Assembly: GCA_001464615.1 (NCBI GenBank)
Contig: LNFI01000016.1
Coordinates: forward strand, 298,728-362,727
From: Sphingomonadales bacterium Ga0077557
GTDB lineage: Bacteria > Pseudomonadota > Alphaproteobacteria > Sphingomonadales > Sphingomonadaceae
DNA length: 64,000 nucleotides
Direction: 5' to 3'
In this document: positions 38,600 to 47,456 of the stretch, one piece after another
Layout of the letters: each line of letters opens with the position of its first letter
How positions within the stretch are numbered: position 1 is the first letter of the stretch
Notes under the pieces: model-generated
What the model was told of the DNA's origin: nothing
Database searches by the model: none
Seen by the model: the letters and a program-made list of their open reading frames with translations, nothing else
Made by a program: the position numbers and the translations under genes

Positions 38600-39871
38600 A
38601 TGGCGACCGCCTTCAAGCAGATCGAGGATGAGGCCATCGAAGCCGCCCGGTCGATCGCTTATTCGATGCCTATCGAAGACATCGACATGACCGACTCCTC
38701 GCGCTTCGTCGACAATACGCACTGGGCTTTTTTCGAACGGCTCCGCAAGGAAGCCCCGGTCCATTATTGCGCCAATGGCCGGTTCGGGCCCTTCTGGTCG
38801 GTGACGCGCTACAAGGACATCATGGCGGTCGATACCAATCACGCCGTCTTCTCCTCAGAAGCGCATCTCGGCGGGATTACGGCGAAGGATCAGGAGAGTG
38901 ATTTCATCCTGCCGATGTTCATCGCGATGGATCAGCCCAAGCATGATGTGCAGCGCAAGGCGGTGTCGCCGATCGTCGCGCCCGCCAATTTGGCGGTGCT
39001 GGAAGTGCTGATCCGCGAGCGTGCGCAGAAGATTTTCAACAATTTGCCGATCAACGAACCGTTCGACTGGGTTGACCGCGTATCGATTGAACTGACGACA
39101 CAAATGCTCGCCACGTTATTCGACTTCCCCTGGGAGGAGCGGCGCAAGCTGACTTATTGGTCGGATGTCACCACCATCGACACCACCGCGCCGGGTGCCA
39201 TAATGACCCGCGACGAACAGCGTGCGATCCTGATCGAATGCCTCACCTATTTCACTGGCCTGTGGAATGCGCGCGTCAATGCCCCGCCAGCGGGCGATCT
39301 GATCTCGATGATGGCGCATAACCCATCAATGCGCGACATGCAGCCGATGGAATATCTCGGCAATTTGTTGCTGCTGATCGTCGGCGGCAACGACACGACG
39401 CGCAACTCGATCACCGGCGGGCTGTTGTTCCTCAACGAAAATCCGGGCGAATATCAAAAGCTCCGCGATAACCCCGCGTTGATCGAATCAATGGTGCCGG
39501 AAATCGTCCGCTATCAGACCCCGCTTGCGCATATGCGCCGCACCGCGCTGCAGGACACGATCCTGGGCGGGCAGCACATCAAAAAGGGCGACCGCGTCGT
39601 GATGTGGTATGTCTCGGGCAATCGCGACGAGACCGAGATCGACAATCCAGACGCCTTCATCATCGATCGCGCCCGCCCGCGCCAGCATCTGTCGTTCGGC
39701 TTTGGCATTCATCGCTGCGTCGGCAATCGCCTGGCCGAAATGCAGCTGAAGATCGTCTGGGAAGAAGTTATGAAGCGCTGGCCGCTGATCGAGGTGGTTG
39801 AGCCGCCAGTCCGGGTGCCATCGGCCTTTGTGAAGGGCTATGAGCGCATGATGGTGCGCATTCCGGGCTGA
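38600..39871 (+). CDS. Cytochrome P450, CYP153 family (alkane terminal hydroxylase)
   Basis: A soluble 423-residue bacterial P450. Visible landmarks are the I-helix LLIVGGNDTTRNS (260-270), the ExxR pair E301/R304 (EIVRYQTPLAHMRRTA), and the haem loop FGFGIHRCVGNRLAEMQ with C373. The wording of these motifs is that of CYP153A enzymes, which hydroxylate medium-chain alkanes at the terminal carbon in sphingomonads and other oil degraders. A 2Fe-2S ferredoxin gene follows, its expected electron donor; the reductase is not in the window. I start at 38600, preceded by GGGAG. Confidence 0.92.
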   Translation: MATAFKQIEDEAIEAARSIAYSMPIEDIDMTDSSRFVDNTHWAFFERLRKEAPVHYCANGRFGPFWSVTRYKDIMAVDTNHAVFSSEAHLGGITAKDQESDFILPMFIAMDQPKHDVQRKAVSPIVAPANLAVLEVLIRERAQKIFNNLPINEPFDWVDRVSIELTTQMLATLFDFPWEERRKLTYWSDVTTIDTTAPGAIMTRDEQRAILIECLTYFTGLWNARVNAPPAGDLISMMAHNPSMRDMQPMEYLGNLLLLIVGGNDTTRNSITGGLLFLNENPGEYQKLRDNPALIESMVPEIVRYQTPLAHMRRTALQDTILGGQHIKKGDRVVMWYVSGNRDETEIDNPDAFIIDRARPRQHLSFGFGIHRCVGNRLAEMQLKIVWEEVMKRWPLIEVVEPPVRVPSAFVKGYERMMVRIPG

Positions 39872-39922
39872 TCCGCGCGCCTATCGCTGATCTGCCACAT
39901 CACTGAACATCCGGGGGGTTTC

Positions 39923-40243
39923 ATGCCGCGCGTCACTTTTGTTGAATCCAATGGTACCGAACATCACGTCGACATCCCCACCGGCTATTCGGTCATGGAG
40001 GGCGCGCTCAATAACAATATTCGCGGGATTGATGGCGATTGTGGCGGCAATTGCGCGTGCGGCACCTGCCATGTCTATGTCGCCGCCGAATGGCGCGAGC
40101 GGACCGGCACGCAGAGCGAGATGGAGCATGACATGCTCGAATTCGCTGAAGGCGTGCGCGACGATAGTCGGCTGTGCTGCCAGATCGAAATGTCCGATGC
40201 GCTGGACGGCCTGATCGTCCACGTCCCGGATTCACAACACTGA
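39923..40243 (+). CDS. 2Fe-2S ferredoxin (putidaredoxin type)
   Basis: A 106-residue ferredoxin with the cluster ligands C40, C46, C49 and C86, in DGDCGGNCACGTCHVYV and RLCCQIEMSDALDGLIV. This spacing is that of the adrenodoxin/putidaredoxin group that serves bacterial P450s. It starts 51 bases after the CYP153 gene with a GGGGGG-rich site upstream and is surely co-transcribed. It probably passes electrons to CYP153. Confidence 0.95.
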   Translation: MPRVTFVESNGTEHHVDIPTGYSVMEGALNNNIRGIDGDCGGNCACGTCHVYVAAEWRERTGTQSEMEHDMLEFAEGVRDDSRLCCQIEMSDALDGLIVHVPDSQH

Positions 40244-40275
40244 TCGCGGCCCGATCAGTCGCTTTGCGGCTGCTT

Positions 40276-40418
40276 TAGAGTCTGATGACTTTGGATTGGT
40301 CCAACACAAACCCCGTTCGCCCTGAGCGAAGTCGAAGGGCATGTGTAGCGCGTGGGCTTCGACTTCGCTCAGCCCGAACGGGTATAATTTTGAAGCGACC
40401 TAACGTCATCAGGCTCTA
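40276..40418. repeat. 143-bp palindromic element, copy 2 (candidate MITE)
   Basis: Same length and structure as copy 1. Ends TAGAGTCTGATGAC and, on the other strand, TAGAGCCTGATGAC (one mismatch in 14), both beginning with TA, with the same central hairpin. It fills the junction between the convergent ferredoxin and amidohydrolase genes; its right end supplies the TAG stop codon of the latter. Confidence 0.88.
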
Positions 40419-42071
40419 GCGCCCCCAGGCCTTCACCCCGCCGATCCAGGTTTCCTCCACCTTGGTGGCGCGCAAATCGCTGGGGCTGGCGAGCAGGGGA
40501 TCGCGATCGACGATGATGAAATCGGCCCATTGCCCAGCACCCAGCCGCCCGAAATCCTTTTCGGCAAAACCCGCATAGGCCGCGTCCATCGTGTAAGCGC
40601 GCCACGCCTGTTCGCGGCTGACCCGCTCCTGCGGCTGCCAGCCCCCATAAGGCTTCCCATCGGCATCAGCGCGGGTGAAGCCGGCCGCCCAGCCCGCAAA
40701 GGGATCAGGGCTCTCGACCGGATAGTCAGTACCAAACGCCAGCACCGCGCCATTTTTCAGCATCGTCGCCCAGGCATAGGCCCCGCCTAACCGATCCAGC
40801 CCCAGCCGTGCTTCGGCCATCGTCCGGTCGCCCGTCTGGTGGACCGGCTGCATCGAGGCGATCGTGCCATGTTCGCCAAATTTGGCGAGATCGGCGGGAT
40901 CGACGATTTGCGCATGTTCGATCCGCCAGCGGCGATCGCCCTTATAAGTTTCGGACAAATCGCTGATCGCCGCCAGCACCTGCGCATTGGCCTTGTCGCC
41001 AATCGCATGCACCGCGACCTGATAGCCATCCATCGCCGCCCGGCTCATGTAATTGCGCAGCACGTCATCGTTCAGAAACCCAGCGCCACTCTGCGTGGGC
41101 GCATCGGCATAGGGCGCCTTTAGCCACGCCCCGCGCGATCCCAGCGCGCCATCGGTGTAGAGCTTGACGCCAGCGAGCTTCAGCCGACCATTATACAGCC
41201 ACGGCGTTGGCCCCACGCCACCGATACGGATCGTTTCCTCAATCCCCGCGCCATAGCCGATGAAGCGGACGCGCAGCGACCCGGCATCGCCGAGCCGACG
41301 ATAGCTCATCCAGTCATCGAGCGATGTGCCCATATCCGCCGTCGCGGTGATGCCAAAACTCAGCAGTATCGCCTGCGCTTTCAGGATCGCGGTGCCGCGC
41401 TCCTTGGGCAAGGGCTGCGGCACAACCCGCGCGACCAGTTCCTGCGCTGAATCGACGAACACGCCGTTCGGCTCGGCACCGGTCTTCTCGATCCGCCCGC
41501 CAACCGGGGCAGCACTCTTGGCCGAAACCCCCGCCGCCTTCATCGCTGCGCTATTCGCCCAACTCGCATGGCCGTCCGCCCGCGACAGCCACACCGGCCG
41601 ATCACCAACCACGCTATCGAGATCAGCCGCCGTCGGGAAGCGGCCCAGCCCCCATTTCTCCTGGTTCCAGCCCCCGCCCAAAATCCATTTCTTGTCCGGG
41701 TTGGCCGCGACATAAGCGGCGATCTTCGCCTTGGCCTCGTCAAGCGAGGTCGTGTCCGACAGATCAAGCTCCAGCGCGCGAAACCCAAGTTCAGTGACAT
41801 GGCCGTGCGCATCGACAAAGCCGGGCAGCAGCACCTTGCCCTTCATGTCCGCGCGCCAATCCAGCTTGTCGGGGCGCTTCTCCCCCTGTTTCAGCAACCG
41901 CGCGACATGGCCATCGGGCGTCATCACCAGCCCGGTAAAGCGCACCACCTTGCCATCGGCATCCAGAGTGATGCCGTCGACATTGTCGATCAGCGCATCG
42001 GCATGGGCAGGAATCGCGGTGCCCAGGCAGGCAATGGCGATCAGGCGGGCGATTGAGTTTTGGCGGGTCAT
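40416..42071 (-). CDS. Exported amidohydrolase, YtcJ-like
   Basis: A 551-residue enzyme of the amidohydrolase-3 (YtcJ) group with a signal peptide (IARLIAIACLGTAIPAHADA). The metal motif is in VLLPGFVDAHGHVTELGFRA; YQVAVHAIGDKANAQVLAAI and WRIEHAQIVDPADLAKFGEH give the later His residues, and AFGTDYPVESPDPFAGWAAG the late Asp. Substrates of this group are mostly unknown. The last codon lies inside the right end of the repeat element, so the natural C-terminus may have been altered by its insertion. Confidence 0.88.
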   Translation of the reverse strand: MTRQNSIARLIAIACLGTAIPAHADALIDNVDGITLDADGKVVRFTGLVMTPDGHVARLLKQGEKRPDKLDWRADMKGKVLLPGFVDAHGHVTELGFRALELDLSDTTSLDEAKAKIAAYVAANPDKKWILGGGWNQEKWGLGRFPTAADLDSVVGDRPVWLSRADGHASWANSAAMKAAGVSAKSAAPVGGRIEKTGAEPNGVFVDSAQELVARVVPQPLPKERGTAILKAQAILLSFGITATADMGTSLDDWMSYRRLGDAGSLRVRFIGYGAGIEETIRIGGVGPTPWLYNGRLKLAGVKLYTDGALGSRGAWLKAPYADAPTQSGAGFLNDDVLRNYMSRAAMDGYQVAVHAIGDKANAQVLAAISDLSETYKGDRRWRIEHAQIVDPADLAKFGEHGTIASMQPVHQTGDRTMAEARLGLDRLGGAYAWATMLKNGAVLAFGTDYPVESPDPFAGWAAGFTRADADGKPYGGWQPQERVSREQAWRAYTMDAAYAGFAEKDFGRLGAGQWADFIIVDRDPLLASPSDLRATKVEETWIGGVKAWGR

Positions 42072-42115
42072 GCCGCCGTGATATTGGCTGTCAGCGAAAT
42101 TTGCGAGGGAAGATG

Positions 42116-42871
42116 ATGCGCGGATCGATCATCGCTACGGCCATGCTGGTGGCAGGCACCGCGCTGGTGCCCCCGCTCTCGGCCCAGCAATCGGCCCAGC
42201 GCCCCCAGCCCAAGCTCGAGGTGAAGACCGCCGATTACGACTTCAGCTATAGCTATCCCGTCCAGGCCGCCGCGATCCCGGCGCTTGCCGCTTATTTCGA
42301 GGCCGACCGCGCCCGCATCCGCGCGAGCCTGGTCAAGGATGCCGCCGACGCGCGCCGCGAGGCAAAGCAAGACGGCTATAGCTTCAACCCCTATGAAACC
42401 GCGATCGTCTGGGACGTGGTGACGCAAACGCCGCGCCTGCTGAGCCTGTCCGGATCCTTTTATGGCTTTAGCGGCGGCGCGCACGGCAATATCGGCAGCG
42501 ATTCGCTGGTATGGGACAAGCAGCGCCGCGAACGGCTGAAGCCCATCGCCCTGTTCACCGCGCCAGACGCCTTATGGGCCGCGATCAAGCAGCCCTATTG
42601 CCAGGCGCTCGACGCCGAACGCGCCAAGCGCCGGGGCGAGGCCGTTAGCAAATCCAGCGACCCGTTCGATACCTGCCCGCCGCTCAAGGATCTGACGCTG
42701 CTGCTCGGCTCAAGCAACCGCCAGGCCATTAACCGCATCGGCCTGATCGCGGATCAATATGTCGCCGGCCCCTATGCCGAGGGGCCGTATGAGATCACGC
42801 TGCCGGTAACGCCAGCGGTGATCGCGGCGGTGAAGCCAGGGTATCGTAATGGGTTTGCGGTGGGGCGGTGA
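42116..42871 (+). CDS. Exported DUF3298 domain protein
   Basis: A 251-residue protein with a signal peptide (RGSIIATAMLVAGTALVPPL). The body has FSYSYPVQAAAIPALAAYFE and FYGFSGGAHGNIGSDSLVWD, the GGAHG signature of DUF3298/DUF4163 proteins (also seen in RsiV, where the fold binds lysozyme). The C-terminus YEITLPVTPAVIAAVKPGY is likewise typical. Two adjacent ATGs (42113, 42116) are possible starts; GAGGG fits the second better. It is divergent from the amidohydrolase gene. Ligand unknown. Confidence 0.78.
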   Translation: MRGSIIATAMLVAGTALVPPLSAQQSAQRPQPKLEVKTADYDFSYSYPVQAAAIPALAAYFEADRARIRASLVKDAADARREAKQDGYSFNPYETAIVWDVVTQTPRLLSLSGSFYGFSGGAHGNIGSDSLVWDKQRRERLKPIALFTAPDALWAAIKQPYCQALDAERAKRRGEAVSKSSDPFDTCPPLKDLTLLLGSSNRQAINRIGLIADQYVAGPYAEGPYEITLPVTPAVIAAVKPGYRNGFAVGR

Positions 42872-43131
42872 AGGGGGTGGGGATGGGGCTCTGTGCCGCT
42901 ATCGCTTTCGGCAGCGTCTGAGATGGGTAGAGAAGCCGATATTGGCTTGTGTAGCTCCGCCTACCGATCTTTGGGCCGTTTTTTGCCTGATCGATTTTGG
43001 GAAGAGCCCCTGCGATGACTACCATTTACACGCTGTGTGGGTGCTAGTTCATACAATTCTAGCCCAACGGGTAGTGCTTTCGTGACGGGCTACGCCGATC
43101 GCGCTAAGAATGCCAGTTTGGGGAGGTAGTA

Positions 43132-44109
43132 ATGGCTAGCACACCTAACTTGCGCGCAGCACTAGCAAGCATGATCGCCGACTATCGTGCAGGCGAGATA
43201 CCGACACCGGATGCCGCGCATGTCGATCGTTGGATAAGCCAATTCCCCGCAACGGTGCGTGATCCAATTCTGACAGAACTATTGCATGTATTCGATCGGA
43301 CATATTTCACCCGCGCCAAAGTCCAGACTTTCATTGACGGGATCGTCCTCAACGTAAGATTCGCCGGCGCAAATCCTTGTGAATTTTGGCAGGGCGTCAA
43401 AGTTTTAGACCTGCAGACAGCCGGAAACAGTCAGAAAGATATGCTAACGTTGCTCGCAAACTCGCTACTGCGACAATGCGGAATCGCCATGGGACTGTGC
43501 GGCGTTTCGCCCCACACATATTTGTATTTGGATGATGCGGTTTTTTCCGGTGGGAGAGTGCGGTCCGATATAATCAGGTGGATAAAGGAATCAGCACCGG
43601 CGAACGCAAAGCTCGACGTACTTGTGATCGGTCTGCACAGCGAATGGTACTCAACGAAGATGATTCGGGAAGCGGCAAAAGCGGCAAGCAAATCTATCGA
43701 ACTAAAGTGGTGGCGAGCAATGCCATTCGAGAATCGAAAATCTGAAATTAACAATTCCGACGTGATGTGCCCGACGGCTATTCCAACAGACAATGCGACA
43801 CAAGCCTATGTGACAAGCCTTGAAAAAGCACCACCGATTAGAGCAGTGGGCGGCAAAAGCCCAATCGGCATCTTCTCCGGCGAAGCGGGTCGGCATCTGT
43901 TGGAGCAGGAGTTCCTTACCGCAGGCGTTCGAGTGCGGAACATGTGCCCGCACTTTGACAAATACATGCGCCCCTTGGGTCGAATGATGTTCGATTCCCT
44001 CGGGTTCGGTTCCACCATCGTCACCTACAGGAATTGTCCGAACAACGCACCGCTGGTGTTATGGGCGGGCGATCCGTGGTATCCCCTCTTTCCACGCAAG
44101 AATAACTGA
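43132..44109 (+). CDS. Phosphoribosyltransferase-like protein of the conflict-associated type (PRTase-CE)
   Basis: A 325-residue protein without signal or membrane segments. Residues 130-144 (YLYLDDAVFSGGRVR) look like the PRPP-binding loop of type I phosphoribosyltransferases, with a hydrophobic strand, two acidic residues and a small Ser/Gly loop. The tail TYRNCPNNAPLVLWAGDPWY followed by LFPR (299-322) recalls the PRTase-CE domain named by Aravind and colleagues for conflict systems. The N-terminal 120 residues are helical. GGGAGG precedes the start. It is followed by a NADAR gene five bases downstream. Codon use is visibly more AT-rich than its neighbours, hinting at transfer. It is not a nucleotide-synthesis PRTase such as PyrE or Apt. 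Confidence 0.72.
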   Translation: MASTPNLRAALASMIADYRAGEIPTPDAAHVDRWISQFPATVRDPILTELLHVFDRTYFTRAKVQTFIDGIVLNVRFAGANPCEFWQGVKVLDLQTAGNSQKDMLTLLANSLLRQCGIAMGLCGVSPHTYLYLDDAVFSGGRVRSDIIRWIKESAPANAKLDVLVIGLHSEWYSTKMIREAAKAASKSIELKWWRAMPFENRKSEINNSDVMCPTAIPTDNATQAYVTSLEKAPPIRAVGGKSPIGIFSGEAGRHLLEQEFLTAGVRVRNMCPHFDKYMRPLGRMMFDSLGFGSTIVTYRNCPNNAPLVLWAGDPWYPLFPRKNN

Positions 44110-44114
44110 GGCCC

Positions 44115-44756
44115 ATGAGCGAGACGCAGATTCGAACCTACCAAGCCAAGGATGTCGTCCGGTTCCGGAAGACAGCAGAGGAGTTTGGCGGGCTTTCAAA
44201 TATGGCTCCCGGCTTCCCTGTCGTTGTGCTCGGCTACCGAATCCGGACCTCAGAGGCACTGTATCAGGCGTGCCGCTTTCCGCACATGCCAGAGGTTCAG
44301 CAGATGATCCTCGAAGAGGGCAGTCCAATGACGGCAAAGATGCGGTCCAAGCCTTATCGGAAGGAATCCCGGCCCGATTGGGATGACGTTCGTGTAAAGG
44401 TGATGAAATGGTGCCTGCGCGTGAAGCTAATTTATAACTGGCGTAAATTTTCCGAATTGCTTCTGTCGACCGGCGACCGCCCCATTGTCGAGGACTCCCG
44501 AAAGGACAGTTATTGGGGAGCGATGCCGCAGGAAGATGATACTTTGAATGGGCAGAATGTGCTTGGGCGCTTGCTCATGGATCTCCGCACGAAATTGCAG
44601 CAAGATCCGGAAGCGCTCCGCAGCGTTGCCCCCCTTCAAATACGAAGCTTCTGCCTGCTCGGCGAGTCAATTCCCATGATTATGGCACCGCAGAAGCAAG
44701 AAGTTGCATTGGTGAGGAGCGAGGATGAGGGGCCAGCGCAGCGCGCCTTTCTCTAA
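44115..44756 (+). CDS. NADAR family protein (YbiA-like N-glycosidase / ADP-ribose hydrolase fold)
   Basis: A 213-residue NADAR domain. Family motifs are EFGGLSNMAPGFPVVVLGYR, RTSEALYQACRFP (conserved Glu), WDDVRVKVMKWCLRVKL, and IVEDSRKDSYWG followed by NGQNVLGRLLMDLR. Known NADAR proteins cleave N-glycosidic bonds: YbiA acts on riboflavin intermediates, and others remove ADP-ribose from guanine in DNA and act as antitoxins to DarT-type toxins. The gene starts five bases after the PRTase-like gene, so the two are translated together. Its role may be to undo or detoxify a ribosyl product made by the partner; that is inference. Confidence 0.9.
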   Translation: MSETQIRTYQAKDVVRFRKTAEEFGGLSNMAPGFPVVVLGYRIRTSEALYQACRFPHMPEVQQMILEEGSPMTAKMRSKPYRKESRPDWDDVRVKVMKWCLRVKLIYNWRKFSELLLSTGDRPIVEDSRKDSYWGAMPQEDDTLNGQNVLGRLLMDLRTKLQQDPEALRSVAPLQIRSFCLLGESIPMIMAPQKQEVALVRSEDEGPAQRAFL

Positions 44757-45086
44757 GGAACCCTGCAGCTGCCCGAGCGGGCGTCCCTTGGGTCAATTTG
44801 GCGGTCGAATAGCCGCAAGAAGGTTTGGATAATGGGCAAAAGCGCATTCGCTTTAATCCGCACGATCAAATGCTGATCGAGCTGCGCCTGATCGCGAAAC
44901 GCCGCATCCAACTGACCGCCGTCCATCGTTCACATGAACGAGCGTTAGCTTTCAGGAATGACCTGTGCCGCACCTTATGGCCGAGATTGGGGCGCATCGC
45001 TTACGTTAGGTCAGGCGTCCGCACTTGGAGCGATAACCGTCCATTCTCCTCCCCGACCCAACGCCAACCACACCAACCCCATCCAC
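44757..45086. other. 330-base region without a supported gene
   Basis: The region follows the NADAR gene and precedes the stop codon of the oxidoreductase on the other strand. It contains a 14-base palindrome CGTTCA-CA-TGAACG (44927-44940) and a GCCCG-AG-CGGGC pair near 44773, but no T-run terminator. Frames crossing it show no recognisable protein. It could hold a gene remnant from the insertion of the accessory operon. Confidence 0.5.
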
Positions 45087-45941
45087 CTACCTCGGCAGCC
45101 GCCGCACCAGCGAGCTCGTATCCTGCCGCGCGCCGCCCAGTTTCTGCACATCGGCGTAGAATTGATCGACCATCGCCGTCACCGGCAGCGTCGCGCCGTT
45201 CTTCTTGGCTTCGTCGATCGCCAGGCCCAGATCCTTACGCATCCAATCGACCGCGAAGCCGAAATCGAAACTGTCCTCGCTCATCGTCTGCCAGCGATTG
45301 ACCATTTGCCAGCTTTGCGCCGCGCCCCCCGAAATCGCCTCGAACACGCGCGCCAGATCAAGCTCGCTCGCCTGGGCAAAACGGAGCGCTTCGCTCAGGC
45401 CCTGCAGCACCCCGGCAATCGCGATCTGGTTGACCATCTTGGTCTGCTGCCCGGCGCCCGGCCCGCCGACATGAACGATGCGGAGCGCATAGGCGGCCAT
45501 CAGCGGCGCGGCGCTGGCCATCGCCGCGTCGCTGCCGCCGCACATGATCGACAGCTTGCCATTTTCGGCCCCCGCCTGCCCGCCCGATACCGGCGCATCG
45601 ACCACCAGCGCGCGTGCTGTCGCCAGTCGCCGGGCGATATCGGCGGAAACGGTGGTGTGATCGATGAACACCGCATCATCGCGCATCGCCGCAAACGCGC
45701 CGTCGGTGCCGATCGTCACCAGCGCCAGATCATCGTCATTGCCGACGCACGCGATCACCGCGTCCTTGCCTGCCGCCGCTGCTGCCGGGCTCTCCGCCAC
45801 GGTGCCGCCTTGCGCGGCGACCCAGGCCTCCGCCTTGGCGCGGGTGCGGTTATAGACGGTCAGGCTGTGCCCCGCCGCCGCCAGATGGCGCGCCATGGGG
45901 CCGCCCATGATGCCGGTGCCGATGAATGCGATATGTGCCAT
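45087..45941 (-). CDS. NAD(P)-dependent beta-hydroxyacid dehydrogenase (3-hydroxyisobutyrate dehydrogenase family)
   Basis: A 284-residue enzyme with the Rossmann loop IAFIGTGIMGGPMARHLAAA, then DAPVSGGQAGAENGKLSIMC (the substrate-binding GGxxGA signature), GGPGAGQQTKMVNQI with the catalytic Lys, and DFGFAVDWMRKDLGLAIDEA. This fits the 3-hydroxyisobutyrate/tartronate semialdehyde reductase family; the substrate cannot be decided. mmsA, the next enzyme of valine breakdown, lies 7 kb away, which makes a 3-hydroxyisobutyrate role possible. Divergent from ilvA. Confidence 0.9.
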   Translation of the reverse strand: MAHIAFIGTGIMGGPMARHLAAAGHSLTVYNRTRAKAEAWVAAQGGTVAESPAAAAAGKDAVIACVGNDDDLALVTIGTDGAFAAMRDDAVFIDHTTVSADIARRLATARALVVDAPVSGGQAGAENGKLSIMCGGSDAAMASAAPLMAAYALRIVHVGGPGAGQQTKMVNQIAIAGVLQGLSEALRFAQASELDLARVFEAISGGAAQSWQMVNRWQTMSEDSFDFGFAVDWMRKDLGLAIDEAKKNGATLPVTAMVDQFYADVQKLGGARQDTSSLVRRLPR

Positions 45942-45999
45942 GGGCTAGCCGCATAAGGCGTGTTCCGTCGCTGCGCCAGATGGTCTAGGGGCCAAGGCT

Positions 46000-47241
46000 A
46001 TGGCTACTGATCCCGCCCCCGCCGCCGTGGCAGCTTTGCCCGTATCGATCGACGACGTCCGTGCAGCGCATGCCCGCATCGCGCCCTCCATCGTCCGCAC
46101 CCCCACGCTGATCAGCAAGACGCTGTCGGAGATGACCGGGGCGACCGTCTATCTGAAGTTCGAGAATCTCCAGTTCACGGCGGCCTATAAGGAACGCGGC
46201 GCGCTCAACACGCTGATGCAGCTCAACCCCCAGGTGATCGGCGTGATCGCGGCATCGGCAGGCAATCACGCGCAGGGGCTCGCCTATCACGGCAATCGGC
46301 TCGGCATTCCCGTCACGATCGTGATGCCGACCACGACGCCGACGGTGAAAGTGACGCAAACCGAGGGTCACGGCGCGACTGTGATCCTGTTCGGCGAAAC
46401 CTTCGACGCCGCCTATGCCCATGCCCGCGAACTGGAGGCGGCGCGCGGCTTCACCTTCGTCCACCCCTTCGACGATCCGCGCATCATCGCGGGCCAAGGC
46501 ACCGTCGCGATCGAAATGCTGGAGGACGTGCCGGCAATCGACACGATCGTCACGCCCATCGGCGGCGGCGGGCTGATTTCCGGCATGGCCACCGTCGCGC
46601 GCGCCAGCGGCCGCGACATCGAGGTGATCGGTGTCGAGGCGGAACTGTTTCCGTCGATGTACAACCGCATCAACGGCACCGACATGCCCTGCGCAGGCGA
46701 TACGCTGGCAGAGGGCATTGCCGTGAAGGAACCCGGCGCAATCACCGCGACGATGGTCGAAGCATTGGTCGATGACATTTTGCTGGTGAGCGAACGGAAC
46801 CTTGAAAAGGCCGTCAGCCTGCTGCTCCAGATCGAAAAAACCGTGGTCGAGGGTGCGGGCGCGGCTGGCCTTGCCGCGTTGCTTCAGCACCCGGAGCGAT
46901 TTCAGGGCAAGACCGTGGGCATCACTTTGTGCGGCGGCAATATCGACACGCGGCTGCTCGCCAATGTCCTGCTGCGTGATCTGGCGCGATCGGGTCGGCT
47001 CGCCCGGTTGCGGGTGCGGTTGCAGGATCAGCCCGGCGCGCTGTTCAATCTCGTCCGGGTGTTCGATGCCGAACGCGTCAACATCATCGAAGTTTATCAC
47101 CAGCGCGTCTTCACCACGCTGCCTGCCAAGGGGCTGATCACCGATATCGAATGCGAAACCCGCGACCGCGCGCATCTTGACCGGCTGATCGCCGCGATCC
47201 GCCAGGCGGGCTATGAAGTGAGCCTGGTCGAACTCGCCTGA
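46000..47241 (+). CDS. ilvA: Threonine ammonia-lyase (threonine dehydratase)
   Basis: PLP enzyme converting threonine to 2-oxobutyrate and ammonia. Of 413 residues, the PLP lysine K64 is in LQFTAAYKERGALN, SAGNHAQGLAYHG binds the substrate, and TPIGGGGLISGMA holds the PLP phosphate. A single ACT domain near the C-terminus (residues about 330-410, RLARLRVRLQDQPGALFNLV) matches the short, catabolic-like ilvA form seen in many Alphaproteobacteria rather than the two-ACT E. coli IlvA. AAGG lies just ahead of the start. Confidence 0.93.
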   Translation: MATDPAPAAVAALPVSIDDVRAAHARIAPSIVRTPTLISKTLSEMTGATVYLKFENLQFTAAYKERGALNTLMQLNPQVIGVIAASAGNHAQGLAYHGNRLGIPVTIVMPTTTPTVKVTQTEGHGATVILFGETFDAAYAHARELEAARGFTFVHPFDDPRIIAGQGTVAIEMLEDVPAIDTIVTPIGGGGLISGMATVARASGRDIEVIGVEAELFPSMYNRINGTDMPCAGDTLAEGIAVKEPGAITATMVEALVDDILLVSERNLEKAVSLLLQIEKTVVEGAGAAGLAALLQHPERFQGKTVGITLCGGNIDTRLLANVLLRDLARSGRLARLRVRLQDQPGALFNLVRVFDAERVNIIEVYHQRVFTTLPAKGLITDIECETRDRAHLDRLIAAIRQAGYEVSLVELA

Positions 47242-47456
47242 ACAAAAGCACGCTGGAGGGATTCGCGCGCGCGGCAAAGCGAGTCGCGCGACGCTTTAAC
47301 ATCGGCTGGGCTGGCCTATAGTGGCACTGCCGCTGGCATTTTAACGGCTTTCGCCCGATTTTGACTCTGCGCGCGCCCGCGTTAACCTTCAATCATGGTA
47401 AAGCCGCTTTTCATCACGATGGCGGTGATTCATAAGAGGTCAATCGGGGCCGCCGA

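Noticed and set aside
43132..44109. PRTase-like gene as a purine or pyrimidine phosphoribosyltransferase
   Set aside because: The protein is too long, the PRPP loop is atypical, and no nucleotide-metabolism gene is nearby; the C-terminal NCPNN region is not found in Apt, Hpt or PyrE.
44825..45301. Plus-strand frame downstream of the NADAR gene as a third operon member
   Set aside because: It runs into sequence antisense to the oxidoreductase, has no clear ribosome site, and shows no recognisable domain.
46413..47277. Long minus-strand frame across ilvA
   Set aside because: Shadow of a well-matched threonine dehydratase with ACT domain on the plus strand.
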